Assembly (NCBI RefSeq): GCF_004352915.1
Contig: NZ_SJSY01000072.1
Location: 1-64,000 of the forward strand
Source of the DNA: Flavobacterium zhairuonense
Lineage (GTDB): Bacteria; Bacteroidota; Bacteroidia; Flavobacteriales; Flavobacteriaceae
Direction of reading: 5' to 3'
DNA: 64,000 nt
Position numbers and translations under genes: made by a program. The notes beneath the pieces are model-generated. The model did not search any database. It saw only the letters and a list, made by a program, of their open reading frames with translations, and was not told where the DNA came from. This document shows, one piece after another, positions 34,942 through 42,885 of this stretch; the first letter of the stretch is position 1; every line of letters begins with the position of its first letter.

Positions 34942-35748
34942 TTATTTTTGAATTGTATAAGGCTGAACAGAAATTCCTGCTTGGTCTAAAGCTGTTTTGC
35001 AATTCTCTAAAGTTTCAGAAAAAACAGCTGAGTAGTTGGTGTTTTTAGCCCAAGGACGAACCGCAAAATCCACAGAACTTGCTGATAGATTTTTTACGAA
35101 AACTTCTGGAGCTGGAGTTTTAAGCACTTTTGGATTATTGTTTAAAGTAGCCAAAAGGATATCTTTTGCCTTTTTGATATCAGAATCATAAGAAATTGAA
35201 AAAGTCAAATCGGCCCTTCTTTCTCCCTGCATCGAATAATTGATTATTGTTCCATTTGATAACGCGCCATTTGGTACAAAAACAGTTTGGTTGTTTCCCG
35301 TCAACATTTTGGTCACAAAAATCTGAATTTCTAATACCGTTGCTACAATTCCTTGAGCTTCGATTGTATCGCCCACTTTGAAAGGTTTGAAAACAATGAT
35401 AAGCATTCCGCCGGCAAAATTAGAAAGCGAACCTTGAAGCGATAAACCAACGGCAAGACCCATTGCACCTAAAATAGCTACGAAAGAAGAAGTATCTATT
35501 CCAATTTTTGAAATAAAAGTTACAAACAATAAAACTCGAAGCGCCCACAATAATATGTCGGCGAGAAATTTAGTCAAGGTAGGATCTAAATTTCGTTTCA
35601 CCATTATTTTTCTGATCAATCTGTTTATTAATCGAATGGCATATAATCCAACAAATAAAATCAGAAATGCTGAAAATAATTTTGGAGAATAATCTATTAA
35701 TAAATTGATCAATCGAGTAGTGTAACTTGCTAACTGTTCTGGGCTCAT
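34942..35748 (-). CDS. Small-conductance mechanosensitive channel (MscS family)
   Basis: The 268-residue protein matches minimal MscS: three membrane helices (residues ~15-110), with pore helix GAMGLAVGLSLQGSLSNFAG (Gly/Ala-rich TM3) followed by the beta domain (FKVGDTIEAQGIVATVLEIQ; VPNGALSNGTIINYS) and the C-terminal alpha/beta vestibule. It releases solutes on hypo-osmotic shock. A U-rich hairpin lies in the region just upstream, between the gene and a possible promoter. Confidence 0.94.
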   Translation of the reverse strand: MSPEQLASYTTRLINLLIDYSPKLFSAFLILFVGLYAIRLINRLIRKIMVKRNLDPTLTKFLADILLWALRVLLFVTFISKIGIDTSSFVAILGAMGLAVGLSLQGSLSNFAGGMLIIVFKPFKVGDTIEAQGIVATVLEIQIFVTKMLTGNNQTVFVPNGALSNGTIINYSMQGERRADLTFSISYDSDIKKAKDILLATLNNNPKVLKTPAPEVFVKNLSASSVDFAVRPWAKNTNYSAVFSETLENCKTALDQAGISVQPYTIQK

Positions 35749-35766
35749 AATTATATTTTAAGGATA

Positions 35767-35791
35767 AAAAAAACCTTCTCAAAAGAGAAGG
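35767..35791 (-). terminator. Rho-independent terminator on the minus strand
   Basis: Stem 35774-35780 with 35785-35791 (CCTTCTC/GAGAAGG) and an AAAA loop. The T run is on the minus strand at 35767-35773. It ends the 35849-36232 gene, but also lies in the leader of mscS. Confidence 0.8.
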
Positions 35792-35805
35792 CGTGTATTA
35801 TTTTG

Positions 35806-35813
35806 CAAATATA
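35806..35813 (-). promoter_or_regulatory. Candidate -7 box upstream of the mscS-like gene
   Basis: On the minus strand this reads TATATTTG (TAnnTTTG). A transcript from here would pass through the terminator hairpin at 35767-35791 before the mscS ATG at 35748. Confidence 0.4.
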
Positions 35814-35848
35814 AAGAATATTTGATTTTATAAGAAAAGAATGCGTTT

Positions 35849-36232
35849 TTATTCTTTTTCAGCTTCCTCAATTTCTGGCTCGCTTGTATCAACAACAGTT
35901 TCAGTAACAATTTTTTTTGCATCATCTGTAGTTTCAACAGTAGCTTCTTTTATGCTTTCAATAACATCACTAATGGCATCAGAAGCTTTTTCGGCATATT
36001 CGCTTACTGTTTCTTTTGCTTGATGTGCATATTCTGAAGCAGTTTCGATAATTGGTTCTGAAGCTTCTTTTGCTTTAGCGATTGTTTCCTCAGCAAAAGT
36101 CTCCGCTTTTTCAATATAAGGAGCTGCAGCTTCTTTAGCTTGCTCAAAAGTGGTTTCGGCGTTATTTGCCAATTCGTTTACTGATTCTTTGGTTGAACCA
36201 AATAAATTTTTGAAAAAAGATGATAATCCCAT
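35849..36232 (-). CDS. Amphipathic helical repeat protein, YtxH/apolipoprotein-like
   Basis: The 127-residue protein starts MGLSSFFKNLFGSTKESVNE and is then an almost unbroken Ala/Glu/Lys helix with ~11-residue amphipathic periodicity (AETFAEETIAKAKEASEPII and similar blocks). It ends in an acidic tail. No signal peptide or membrane span is evident. The pattern recalls LEA, YtxH or apolipoprotein-like helices that coat membranes or protect against stress. It is followed by its own terminator. Function unknown. Confidence 0.75.
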   Translation of the reverse strand: MGLSSFFKNLFGSTKESVNELANNAETTFEQAKEAAAPYIEKAETFAEETIAKAKEASEPIIETASEYAHQAKETVSEYAEKASDAISDVIESIKEATVETTDDAKKIVTETVVDTSEPEIEEAEKE

Positions 36233-36456
36233 AGTTTTTTATTGATTGGTTTAGGATTACAATATTAAACTTTTTTGCAGAATAATAATGTCTTTGTACT
36301 GATAATTTACTGTAAATGAATTGTATATAATGATGTTGGGTGTTTTTTTAATTGTGTTAATTTTTAAAGATCACTAAAAGTGGGTATTGTAGGAATGAAA
36401 TAAATAATTTAAATTAACAGAAAATTCTTACTTTTTATAAATTTAACTTTTATTTT

Positions 36457-38265
36457 ATGGCGCATTTTTCTGACCAAGTCCACATAACCATTGGCGGTTT
36501 TACCCAAAACATAATTTATTACGATTTGAAGCTGTCACAGAAAATGGCAGATCATCATTATTTTTCATTTGTCTGGCAATATACAGGGAAAGCTGTTATA
36601 AAACCTGAAGACCAAGGCAAAGCAATAAGAAGCTATAACGGCAATGAGGTTATTTTTACTTTTAAGAGCCTGACTGGAATCAAGCTTATGAGCAAAGGTA
36701 TTATAACTAAATTATCCTCAATCGACTTAAATGGAAGTGCAGCAGGTCTTCATGTAAGCGGGATAAGCCATACAATTGTTTTAGACGATAGACCAAAATC
36801 CAGAACTTATCTTGAAAGAGGAATGGACGACATTGTGTTGGATGTTTTGTCAGAAGGTCCGACGGAATTTTATCAAAGAGATGCAATTAGGTCGACCTAC
36901 ATGAAGGAATTTAAATATCTGGCTCAGTACAATGAATCTAATTTTAATTTCTTGAAAAGAATAGCTTCTCGTTACGGCCAATGGTTTTATTTTGATGGAA
37001 TGCGAATGCAATTTGGGCAGACTAAAAGCTCCAAAATTAAATTAATAAACGGAGCTTCTCTTCACAGCTTTAAGATAGAAGTTAATATGAGTGCGCATAA
37101 AATCTCACTGGCTGGTTACGATTATAATAATGCGACCAATATCAGAAATTCTTCGCTGAGAACTTCTTCGGGTAGCAAAGACAGTTTTGCTTCTAATGTC
37201 GGTTTTAATCAAGGAACTGTAACGCAGCCGGAAGTGAGTTTGGGAACTTATACCAATAATGCACTAAATAAAGAAGATTTAGATGAAATGGTCAATCTCG
37301 AAACCGCAGGAAGCGATGCCAACAGTGTCTATTATAGTGGGATATCTTATTTCCCAATAGGACTTGGACAGGCATTTAAAATTATCAACGGGACTACCGA
37401 ATATCATCTTATTTGTATAGAGGCGATACACCATTCACAAGTTCATGGCAATTATACCTGTGAATTTAAAGCGATTCCAGACGATGTCTCTGCACCGCAT
37501 TATACAGATACCACTGTTTTTGCTAAAGCAGAAACTCAGCCCGCAAAAATAAAAGACAACAATGATCCAGAAGGCCTTGGACGTGTGAGGGTTGAATTCT
37601 TTTGGGGAAATGGAAGCAAATCAAGTGAATGGATGAGAGTAGTGCAAAATTATGCAGGACACGGGAGAGGTTCGTATTGGCGACCTGAAATTGATGATGA
37701 AGTTTTAGTAAGTTTTGAAGGTGGAAATGCACAAAACCCGTACGTTATGGGAGCACATTACAACGGACAGGCAAAACCAGAATTCTTTGACCCTAATAAC
37801 ATGATAAAAGCTATTAGAATGCGCTTTGGGCAATTGCTGAAATTTATTGAGAAAGCGGGTATATGGCTTTCTGACCCTAGTGGAAATGAGATTCATCTAA
37901 ACGAAGAAACCAAAAGTACAACTATAACCGTGCCGGAAACTTTGACCCTAAACTGCAAAAATTTAATCATTAATGCTTCTGAAAGCATTACAACTACGGC
38001 AGGATTAAATATCATCGAAAGTGTTGGGGTTGATAAGTCGACAACTGTTGGAATGATGCATAATTTGAGTATTGGTGGAAATAGTATGCTGAATGTGACT
38101 GGTAGTATTTTTGAAGACATTCAAGGAAATGCCGAATCACATACGGCACAGGATAGAATCGTAAATAGCCAACAAGGAATTCAAACCTCTACTGAAGAGG
38201 GAATTCAAAAACATTCTCAAAAAGATACGCAGCTTAATAGTGCAGAAAAATCTAATCTTTTTTAA
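36457..38265 (+). CDS. vgrG: Type VI secretion system spike protein VgrG (Bacteroidota type)
   Basis: The 602-residue protein begins with gp27-like domains (HVSGISHTIVLDDRPKSRTY; YLAQYNESNFNFLKRIASRY near residue 150). It has the gp5 OB fold (KDNDPEGLGRVRVEFFWGNG near residue 370; GSYWRPEIDDEVLVSFEGGN near 405) and a C-terminal beta-helix needle with Thr/Ser/Asn repeats. VgrG sits at the tip of the T6SS tube and carries effectors. No tss structural genes are in this window, so this is an outlying vgrG island. The next gene starts 2 bases after its stop, the normal place for its cargo. Confidence 0.95.
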   Translation: MAHFSDQVHITIGGFTQNIIYYDLKLSQKMADHHYFSFVWQYTGKAVIKPEDQGKAIRSYNGNEVIFTFKSLTGIKLMSKGIITKLSSIDLNGSAAGLHVSGISHTIVLDDRPKSRTYLERGMDDIVLDVLSEGPTEFYQRDAIRSTYMKEFKYLAQYNESNFNFLKRIASRYGQWFYFDGMRMQFGQTKSSKIKLINGASLHSFKIEVNMSAHKISLAGYDYNNATNIRNSSLRTSSGSKDSFASNVGFNQGTVTQPEVSLGTYTNNALNKEDLDEMVNLETAGSDANSVYYSGISYFPIGLGQAFKIINGTTEYHLICIEAIHHSQVHGNYTCEFKAIPDDVSAPHYTDTTVFAKAETQPAKIKDNNDPEGLGRVRVEFFWGNGSKSSEWMRVVQNYAGHGRGSYWRPEIDDEVLVSFEGGNAQNPYVMGAHYNGQAKPEFFDPNNMIKAIRMRFGQLLKFIEKAGIWLSDPSGNEIHLNEETKSTTITVPETLTLNCKNLIINASESITTTAGLNIIESVGVDKSTTVGMMHNLSIGGNSMLNVTGSIFEDIQGNAESHTAQDRIVNSQQGIQTSTEEGIQKHSQKDTQLNSAEKSNLF

Positions 38266-38267
38266 TT

Positions 38268-40697
38268 ATGACAAGAATTAGAAACGTTGGCGGTAAAATT
38301 ATAGAAACAACAGGAGGAAAAGAAATATATTATGCTAAAGAAAGTATTGTTTATAATGCCAAGAGAAAGATATCTTTTACTGCAAAAGAGGGAACTTTTT
38401 TTGGGGAACCAGAAAGTCCAAATGTAACAATTAAGGAAGCAGAATATAAACTTGAAAGCACTTATGCACATGATCAATTGAGCCAATTGGCAACAGAATT
38501 GGCTGAAATGCCTTTTATGTTCTGTATGCTTGAAATATTTGGCTATGAAATTGAAATCTCGGCATTAAGTAAATTATATAGAGATCTTAGTGATAAAAAA
38601 ATTCAAAATCCTGAAATTATTGTTTCGCAGATTCCTGTAAACGGAAAAAATGCAGGATATAGCAATAAAAGGAAAAAAATTATTGTTTATCAAAAGTTTA
38701 TTGAAGATGCCGTAAAAGATAATGATAAAAGTGCAGAACTCTTAGCTGCACTTGTTGAAGAATATGGGCACCATATTGATAATTTACTTAGAACAGAACT
38801 TGCAATAGAGGGAAAGCCAGATAATGATGTCATAGATGAAGGAGCAAAATTTGCTTACGCACTGTTTAAATTTGATATTTTTAAAGAGTCTTCCTTAAAT
38901 TATGCTAAAACAGAAATGCCTACATATAAAGGAGATTTAAAAGTTGATTTTTCAAAACTGCATACGGAAATTACCAGATATGTAGATGAAAATGAACAGT
39001 ATGATGAAGTTCCGGGTACTGATATCTCTAATTTTGGAGCAGGACGAAACCGTAAACTCAACAAAGATGGAGCCTTTGCACATGGTGACATTGAATTTGA
39101 AAGTTTAGTTAGTAAAGAATTATTCGATGATCAACAAGTTAGTAAAATATATTATGGCAATTGGTTAAGAGATTTTTCGCAGTTAATAGTTGGTATATCA
39201 GTTCGAGGAGCTAATGCGGCGATTAAACTTCAGAAAAATAAAGTTGTACAAGAAGCTATGCCTATGAAACTTTCTCATGAAACCTGGGTGAGTTTAATGG
39301 AGATCTTAGCTATAAAAGAATTTATTTACGATCCCGCAAAAGAGGCAGGACATACAGTTACAGATAATTTTATTGATCTTAAAAAAAAATTTGACAATGA
39401 GTTTGGTTCTTTAACAAAAGATGTTTTAGGAATTTATAGACCTGAAGAGCATATAGACAATCCAAAAGGGTTAGAAGATGAGTCTCAAATAACTGATGAT
39501 AAGGGCAAAGCAATTTCATTTAATTATAATGGTAAGTCAAAAACCTTATATGCCGGAGATAATAAAAAATCATGGAGTTTAGACGCAAGTCGTAATATGT
39601 TGCACTATTTCTGGACAGATTATCCCGAACGCCCTGCTGCGGTCACCTATATGAAAGAGCAAATTATTCTGGCATGCCAAAAGGGCAAAACTTCCGAAGG
39701 ATTTAGGGACCTAGGGGCAGGATTACATGTTTTAGAAGATTATTTTGCTCATACTAATTTTACTGAAATTTCATTAATTAAAAATGGAGCTTCAATGGTG
39801 TATCCATGGGTGCAAGACAAACAAGGTAAAGCCTCAAAAGAGATTCCTATAGTAAGCGGTACCTTTTTGACTGAAGATACTTTTGCCAGTGTAGGACCAA
39901 AGGCGGCAAATCTTTTATTTGACCCTAAAGTAAAGGACTATCAAAGACGAATTCCTAAGCAAAGAACATTAAGTGAAATGTTTATTGTAAAGGTTTTACA
40001 AGATTTAGCAAAAGGGCAAAAAAGCGACACGGCAAAAAAGAATCCTTCATACATGGGGGTGGAATTCTCTACTTGGTTAAATTGGTTTACAACCTATTTG
40101 TCTTTTCAGGATTTTATGGCTGCCGAATATATTAAGGCAGATAAATTAAAATGGAAATCGAAAGATTTTGCTGAAAAATTAGGTGCAAAAGCACTAGAGG
40201 CATTCTCAAAATCTATGGATTACACTTCACAGGTAATGTCTTTTTTTCCAAAAGTAGTCTTTAATATTGTATTAAGTTCTTTTGAAACAACAGTGCCGGA
40301 GGCTCAAAGTCATTTAAACAAAAATTATGGCAACTGCCCATCGCATTCTCAAATTGCAAAAGACTCGTACAGCCATCCACTTAATAAGCTATCAGCGACT
40401 CTAGCAAAGAAAGCGGTAAAAGATGTAGGGGCAAAGTTTAAAGAAGGCTGGGATGGAAAAAAACTAGCCGATTATACTGCTGATAAATATTTTGTACACC
40501 CCAACTCTAAAAATGCTGATTGGAGTGATGAAATTGTTAAAAACTGGAGAGATCAACCAAGCAATAAAAAAATAATTGACAATTTAAAATATGATACTAT
40601 TTATGAACATGCTCATCACGAAGCCCAACAAATTAGTCAAGAGACTTTAAAAAAAATAAAAGAAGTAATGGATTATTTTAAAAAAAACAGCAAATGA
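38268..40697 (+). CDS. HET-C domain protein, candidate T6SS effector
   Basis: The 809-residue protein has no signal peptide. Residues 1-50 (GGKIIETTGGKEIYYAKESI, EGTFFGEPESP) look like the short N-terminal region common to flavobacterial T6SS cargo. Residues 160-200 contain VEEYGHHIDN and DEGAKFA, a zincin-like pattern with Glu164/Glu165 and His168/His169. From about 255 to 700 it resembles HET-C: AHGDIE (His272), YYGNWLRDFSQ, MLHYFW (His446), and LHVLEDYFAHTNFTEI with His487, Asp491 and His495 spaced as H-x3-D-x3-H. Het-C is known among polymorphic toxin domains; the His/Asp pattern recalls zinc phospholipase C folds. Effector role is inferred from position after vgrG and the ATGA overlap with the next gene. 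Confidence 0.82.
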   Translation: MTRIRNVGGKIIETTGGKEIYYAKESIVYNAKRKISFTAKEGTFFGEPESPNVTIKEAEYKLESTYAHDQLSQLATELAEMPFMFCMLEIFGYEIEISALSKLYRDLSDKKIQNPEIIVSQIPVNGKNAGYSNKRKKIIVYQKFIEDAVKDNDKSAELLAALVEEYGHHIDNLLRTELAIEGKPDNDVIDEGAKFAYALFKFDIFKESSLNYAKTEMPTYKGDLKVDFSKLHTEITRYVDENEQYDEVPGTDISNFGAGRNRKLNKDGAFAHGDIEFESLVSKELFDDQQVSKIYYGNWLRDFSQLIVGISVRGANAAIKLQKNKVVQEAMPMKLSHETWVSLMEILAIKEFIYDPAKEAGHTVTDNFIDLKKKFDNEFGSLTKDVLGIYRPEEHIDNPKGLEDESQITDDKGKAISFNYNGKSKTLYAGDNKKSWSLDASRNMLHYFWTDYPERPAAVTYMKEQIILACQKGKTSEGFRDLGAGLHVLEDYFAHTNFTEISLIKNGASMVYPWVQDKQGKASKEIPIVSGTFLTEDTFASVGPKAANLLFDPKVKDYQRRIPKQRTLSEMFIVKVLQDLAKGQKSDTAKKNPSYMGVEFSTWLNWFTTYLSFQDFMAAEYIKADKLKWKSKDFAEKLGAKALEAFSKSMDYTSQVMSFFPKVVFNIVLSSFETTVPEAQSHLNKNYGNCPSHSQIAKDSYSHPLNKLSATLAKKAVKDVGAKFKEGWDGKKLADYTADKYFVHPNSKNADWSDEIVKNWRDQPSNKKIIDNLKYDTIYEHAHHEAQQISQETLKKIKEVMDYFKKNSK

Positions 40698-41536
40698 TAA
40701 AAAAACTAAAAACAGCGATAGTCCTTTTACTTTTAACAATACTAAATACCCAATGTCAAAATATGAAAACAGAAAAAAATAGTGATGTCTCACAAGCGGC
40801 TATAAAAATAGACAGTTGTGGTTTGTCTTACAAAGGACAGCATCTGGAATTAGGAACATCTCTAAGTGAATGGGAAAAAGTGTTAGGAAAGCCTAGTAGA
40901 GATACAAATTTGGCTTTTGTTTGGGACGATCTGGGAATTGCTATAGACGATTGGCAAAATGAAGGCGAACGAGGTAAAGTAGCTGCTATTTATATATTTT
41001 TTATAAATCTAGATAGTCGAGAAGGCAAAGCAGGGCAATTGAATTATGCCAGAGATCATGAAGAAATTACTGAAGAATGGAAAAATAATATACTAAATGA
41101 TAAAAGTAGTTCTTTTGAGGAAAATAAAATGAGATTAAAAAATCTTGAAGAAGAAAATGCCCCTAAAAACTTCATTTATCCATTTACTACCTACAAAGGT
41201 TATGTAAACTTACATGGTTTTCCTGTGGGAGCCGATATGAAAGTAGCCGAAATAAACAGTTATCGAAAAGACCTGCCATTTTCAGGACAGTTTGGTTATG
41301 TTGATCAGGATATAGATGGTGTAAATGACTCAGGCAATACAACGGATACTTTTGGAGGCGATTATAGAGCGCCAGGTGAAGAATGTAAAGATGGGCGTTT
41401 ACAATATTATGAATTGACATACACAGCAACTGGAGCTTTAGAATATTTGAAAATTGGTTATGAACGTTTGGATGATTATAAATATAGAAAAGAACGTGAT
41501 AAGGATAGAAAAGAACGAGAAAAAATGGGACAATAA
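40694..41536 (+). CDS. Candidate immunity lipoprotein (DUF7738-like)
   Basis: The 280-residue protein starts at an ATG overlapping the effector stop (ATGA), which implies coupled translation. Its N-terminus is a signal with a Cys at residue 21 (LLLLTILNTQCQN), a weak lipobox, so a periplasm-facing lipoprotein is likely. Two similar halves each show a short beta domain; the first has YKGQHLELGTSLSEWEKVLG and VWDDLGIAIDDW, as in DUF7738. It ends in a highly charged tail (KERDKDRKEREKMGQ). A lipoprotein cognate to an envelope-acting toxin is the best guess. The family name is from memory and moderately certain. Confidence 0.72.
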   Translation: MIKKLKTAIVLLLLTILNTQCQNMKTEKNSDVSQAAIKIDSCGLSYKGQHLELGTSLSEWEKVLGKPSRDTNLAFVWDDLGIAIDDWQNEGERGKVAAIYIFFINLDSREGKAGQLNYARDHEEITEEWKNNILNDKSSSFEENKMRLKNLEEENAPKNFIYPFTTYKGYVNLHGFPVGADMKVAEINSYRKDLPFSGQFGYVDQDIDGVNDSGNTTDTFGGDYRAPGEECKDGRLQYYELTYTATGALEYLKIGYERLDDYKYRKERDKDRKEREKMGQ

Positions 41537-41589
41537 TCAAAAAGTTTACAATTAATAATTTTATAAATATTTAAAGAATAGAATAATAA

Positions 41590-42237
41590 ATGAAAGAAAA
41601 TATTAAAACTGGAGTTACAATTATAGCAAAGACAACATTAAAATGGTTGATAGTGTTAACCACTGGACTTTTGTCTTCCATAATGTTTTTTATGATTATA
41701 TTATTTCAAAACATACGTTTAGCAGGTGGTGGACATGGAAATGCTATTGCGCTCATGATTAATTTGGCGTTAAATAACCCATGCGCATTTATTTTAGTTG
41801 TTGGTTCCCCTATTTTTATTCTTTTATATTTCCTATTGGCTAATAAAATAGCAATTCAGTCTGTGCTTTATCTAATGTGGAAAAACAAAGCACAAAATTT
41901 TGTGGAGGGCAAAATAATTAGAATTGTAGACAAAGTAACAGATAATAGTGAAATAGTAAATAGTATCTCTAATGAATCTATATTACGATTGAAATTATTG
42001 CAGGAAAACAATAAAGATCAGGAAGACTCGAAGATTAAGAAAAAAGTAATTAATTATTTGTTTGCAAAAGTAAAACTTGATGATATTGATTTTAAAAATA
42101 AAGATTTAAAATTATCAGACATTATTTCTACAAGAATAAGCAGAATATTATCTGAAGCTGTAAAACCTTCTTATTTGTTTTTTTGGATATTATTAGGTAT
42201 TCAGCTTGTTTTATTTATAGGTGCCGAAGTTTTTTAA
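41590..42237 (+). CDS. Membrane protein of unknown function in the T6SS island
   Basis: The 215-residue protein has two N-terminal membrane helices (KWLIVLTTGLLSSIMFFMII and NPCAFILVVGSPIFILLYFL), a ~95-residue charged cytoplasmic stretch, and a last helix (LFFWILLGIQLVLFIGAEVF). I do not recognise a family. It follows the candidate immunity gene by 53 bases on the same strand. It could be a second immunity protein for the inner membrane or an accessory gene. Confidence 0.7.
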   Translation: MKENIKTGVTIIAKTTLKWLIVLTTGLLSSIMFFMIILFQNIRLAGGGHGNAIALMINLALNNPCAFILVVGSPIFILLYFLLANKIAIQSVLYLMWKNKAQNFVEGKIIRIVDKVTDNSEIVNSISNESILRLKLLQENNKDQEDSKIKKKVINYLFAKVKLDDIDFKNKDLKLSDIISTRISRILSEAVKPSYLFFWILLGIQLVLFIGAEVF

Positions 42238-42382
42238 AATAAATGTGACAAAATGGTTAAATGATTTTGAAGACAAAAAATATTGAGACAAGGGTAAAAT
42301 GATTATAGAAAAACTGAAAAAGACAAACTCAAAAAATAGAAGATAGTACAGAAAGATCTCAAAATAACGTAAAACTTAAATT

Positions 42383-42793
42383 ATGTATTCAGAAAAAATA
42401 ATACAAGAAATTAGAATTGTTCGTCCTGTTGATAGACAAGGCAATTATTATTTTATTGAAAATATTGTAACTGGAGCCTTTTTTATACTTAGAAGAATTC
42501 CACAGGCAGAAGGAGAATATACCATAACTTACAAAGATTGCTATGATAATTTAATGATGAATAATAAAGACTTAAAAATTACATTTAGCAATGATGAGGT
42601 AATCCAATTAAATGGATACAGAAGTCAAGTTTATTTCAGTAATCATATGTCTGTAACCGCCTTGCCAATGAAAGATATTCAAGAAATTGCTAATAAAACA
42701 TTTTATACGGAAGGGCAATATGAAGCTGTAGATTTTGTGAAACTTCATATGTTTGATTACAATAAAGCAGAGTTTTTACTTCGGCACTATTAG
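42383..42793 (+). CDS. Small soluble protein of unknown function in the T6SS island
   Basis: The 136-residue protein has no signal peptide or membrane helix. Mixed alpha/beta sequence: RIVRPVDRQGNYYFIENIVT, DCYDNLMMNNKDLKITFSND and a C-terminal helical part ending EFLLRHY. I do not recognise a family. It lies at the end of the vgrG run and is followed by a terminator, so it belongs to the same island. It may be an orphan immunity or adaptor protein; this is only a guess. Confidence 0.65.
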   Translation: MYSEKIIQEIRIVRPVDRQGNYYFIENIVTGAFFILRRIPQAEGEYTITYKDCYDNLMMNNKDLKITFSNDEVIQLNGYRSQVYFSNHMSVTALPMKDIQEIANKTFYTEGQYEAVDFVKLHMFDYNKAEFLLRHY

Positions 42794-42809
42794 TAAGCTA
42801 TTATGCTAA

Positions 42810-42846
42810 AAAATCCCGACAGATTAATTTATTTGCCGGGATTTTA
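42810..42846. terminator. Terminator at the end of the T6SS island
   Basis: Stem AAAATCCCG (42810-42818) with CGGGATTTT (42837-42845) has AT-rich flanks on both sides. It separates the island from the convergent nifU-like gene. Confidence 0.75.
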
Positions 42847-42885
42847 AAATATAAAAACTTGAAATTTTGTTGTGTTATAATTTAA

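Noticed and set aside
42240..42382. Tiny reading frames in the gap between the two unknown T6SS-island genes
   Set aside because: They are 12-14 codons long with no sign of independent expression. I mention them only as possible remains of a decayed gene.
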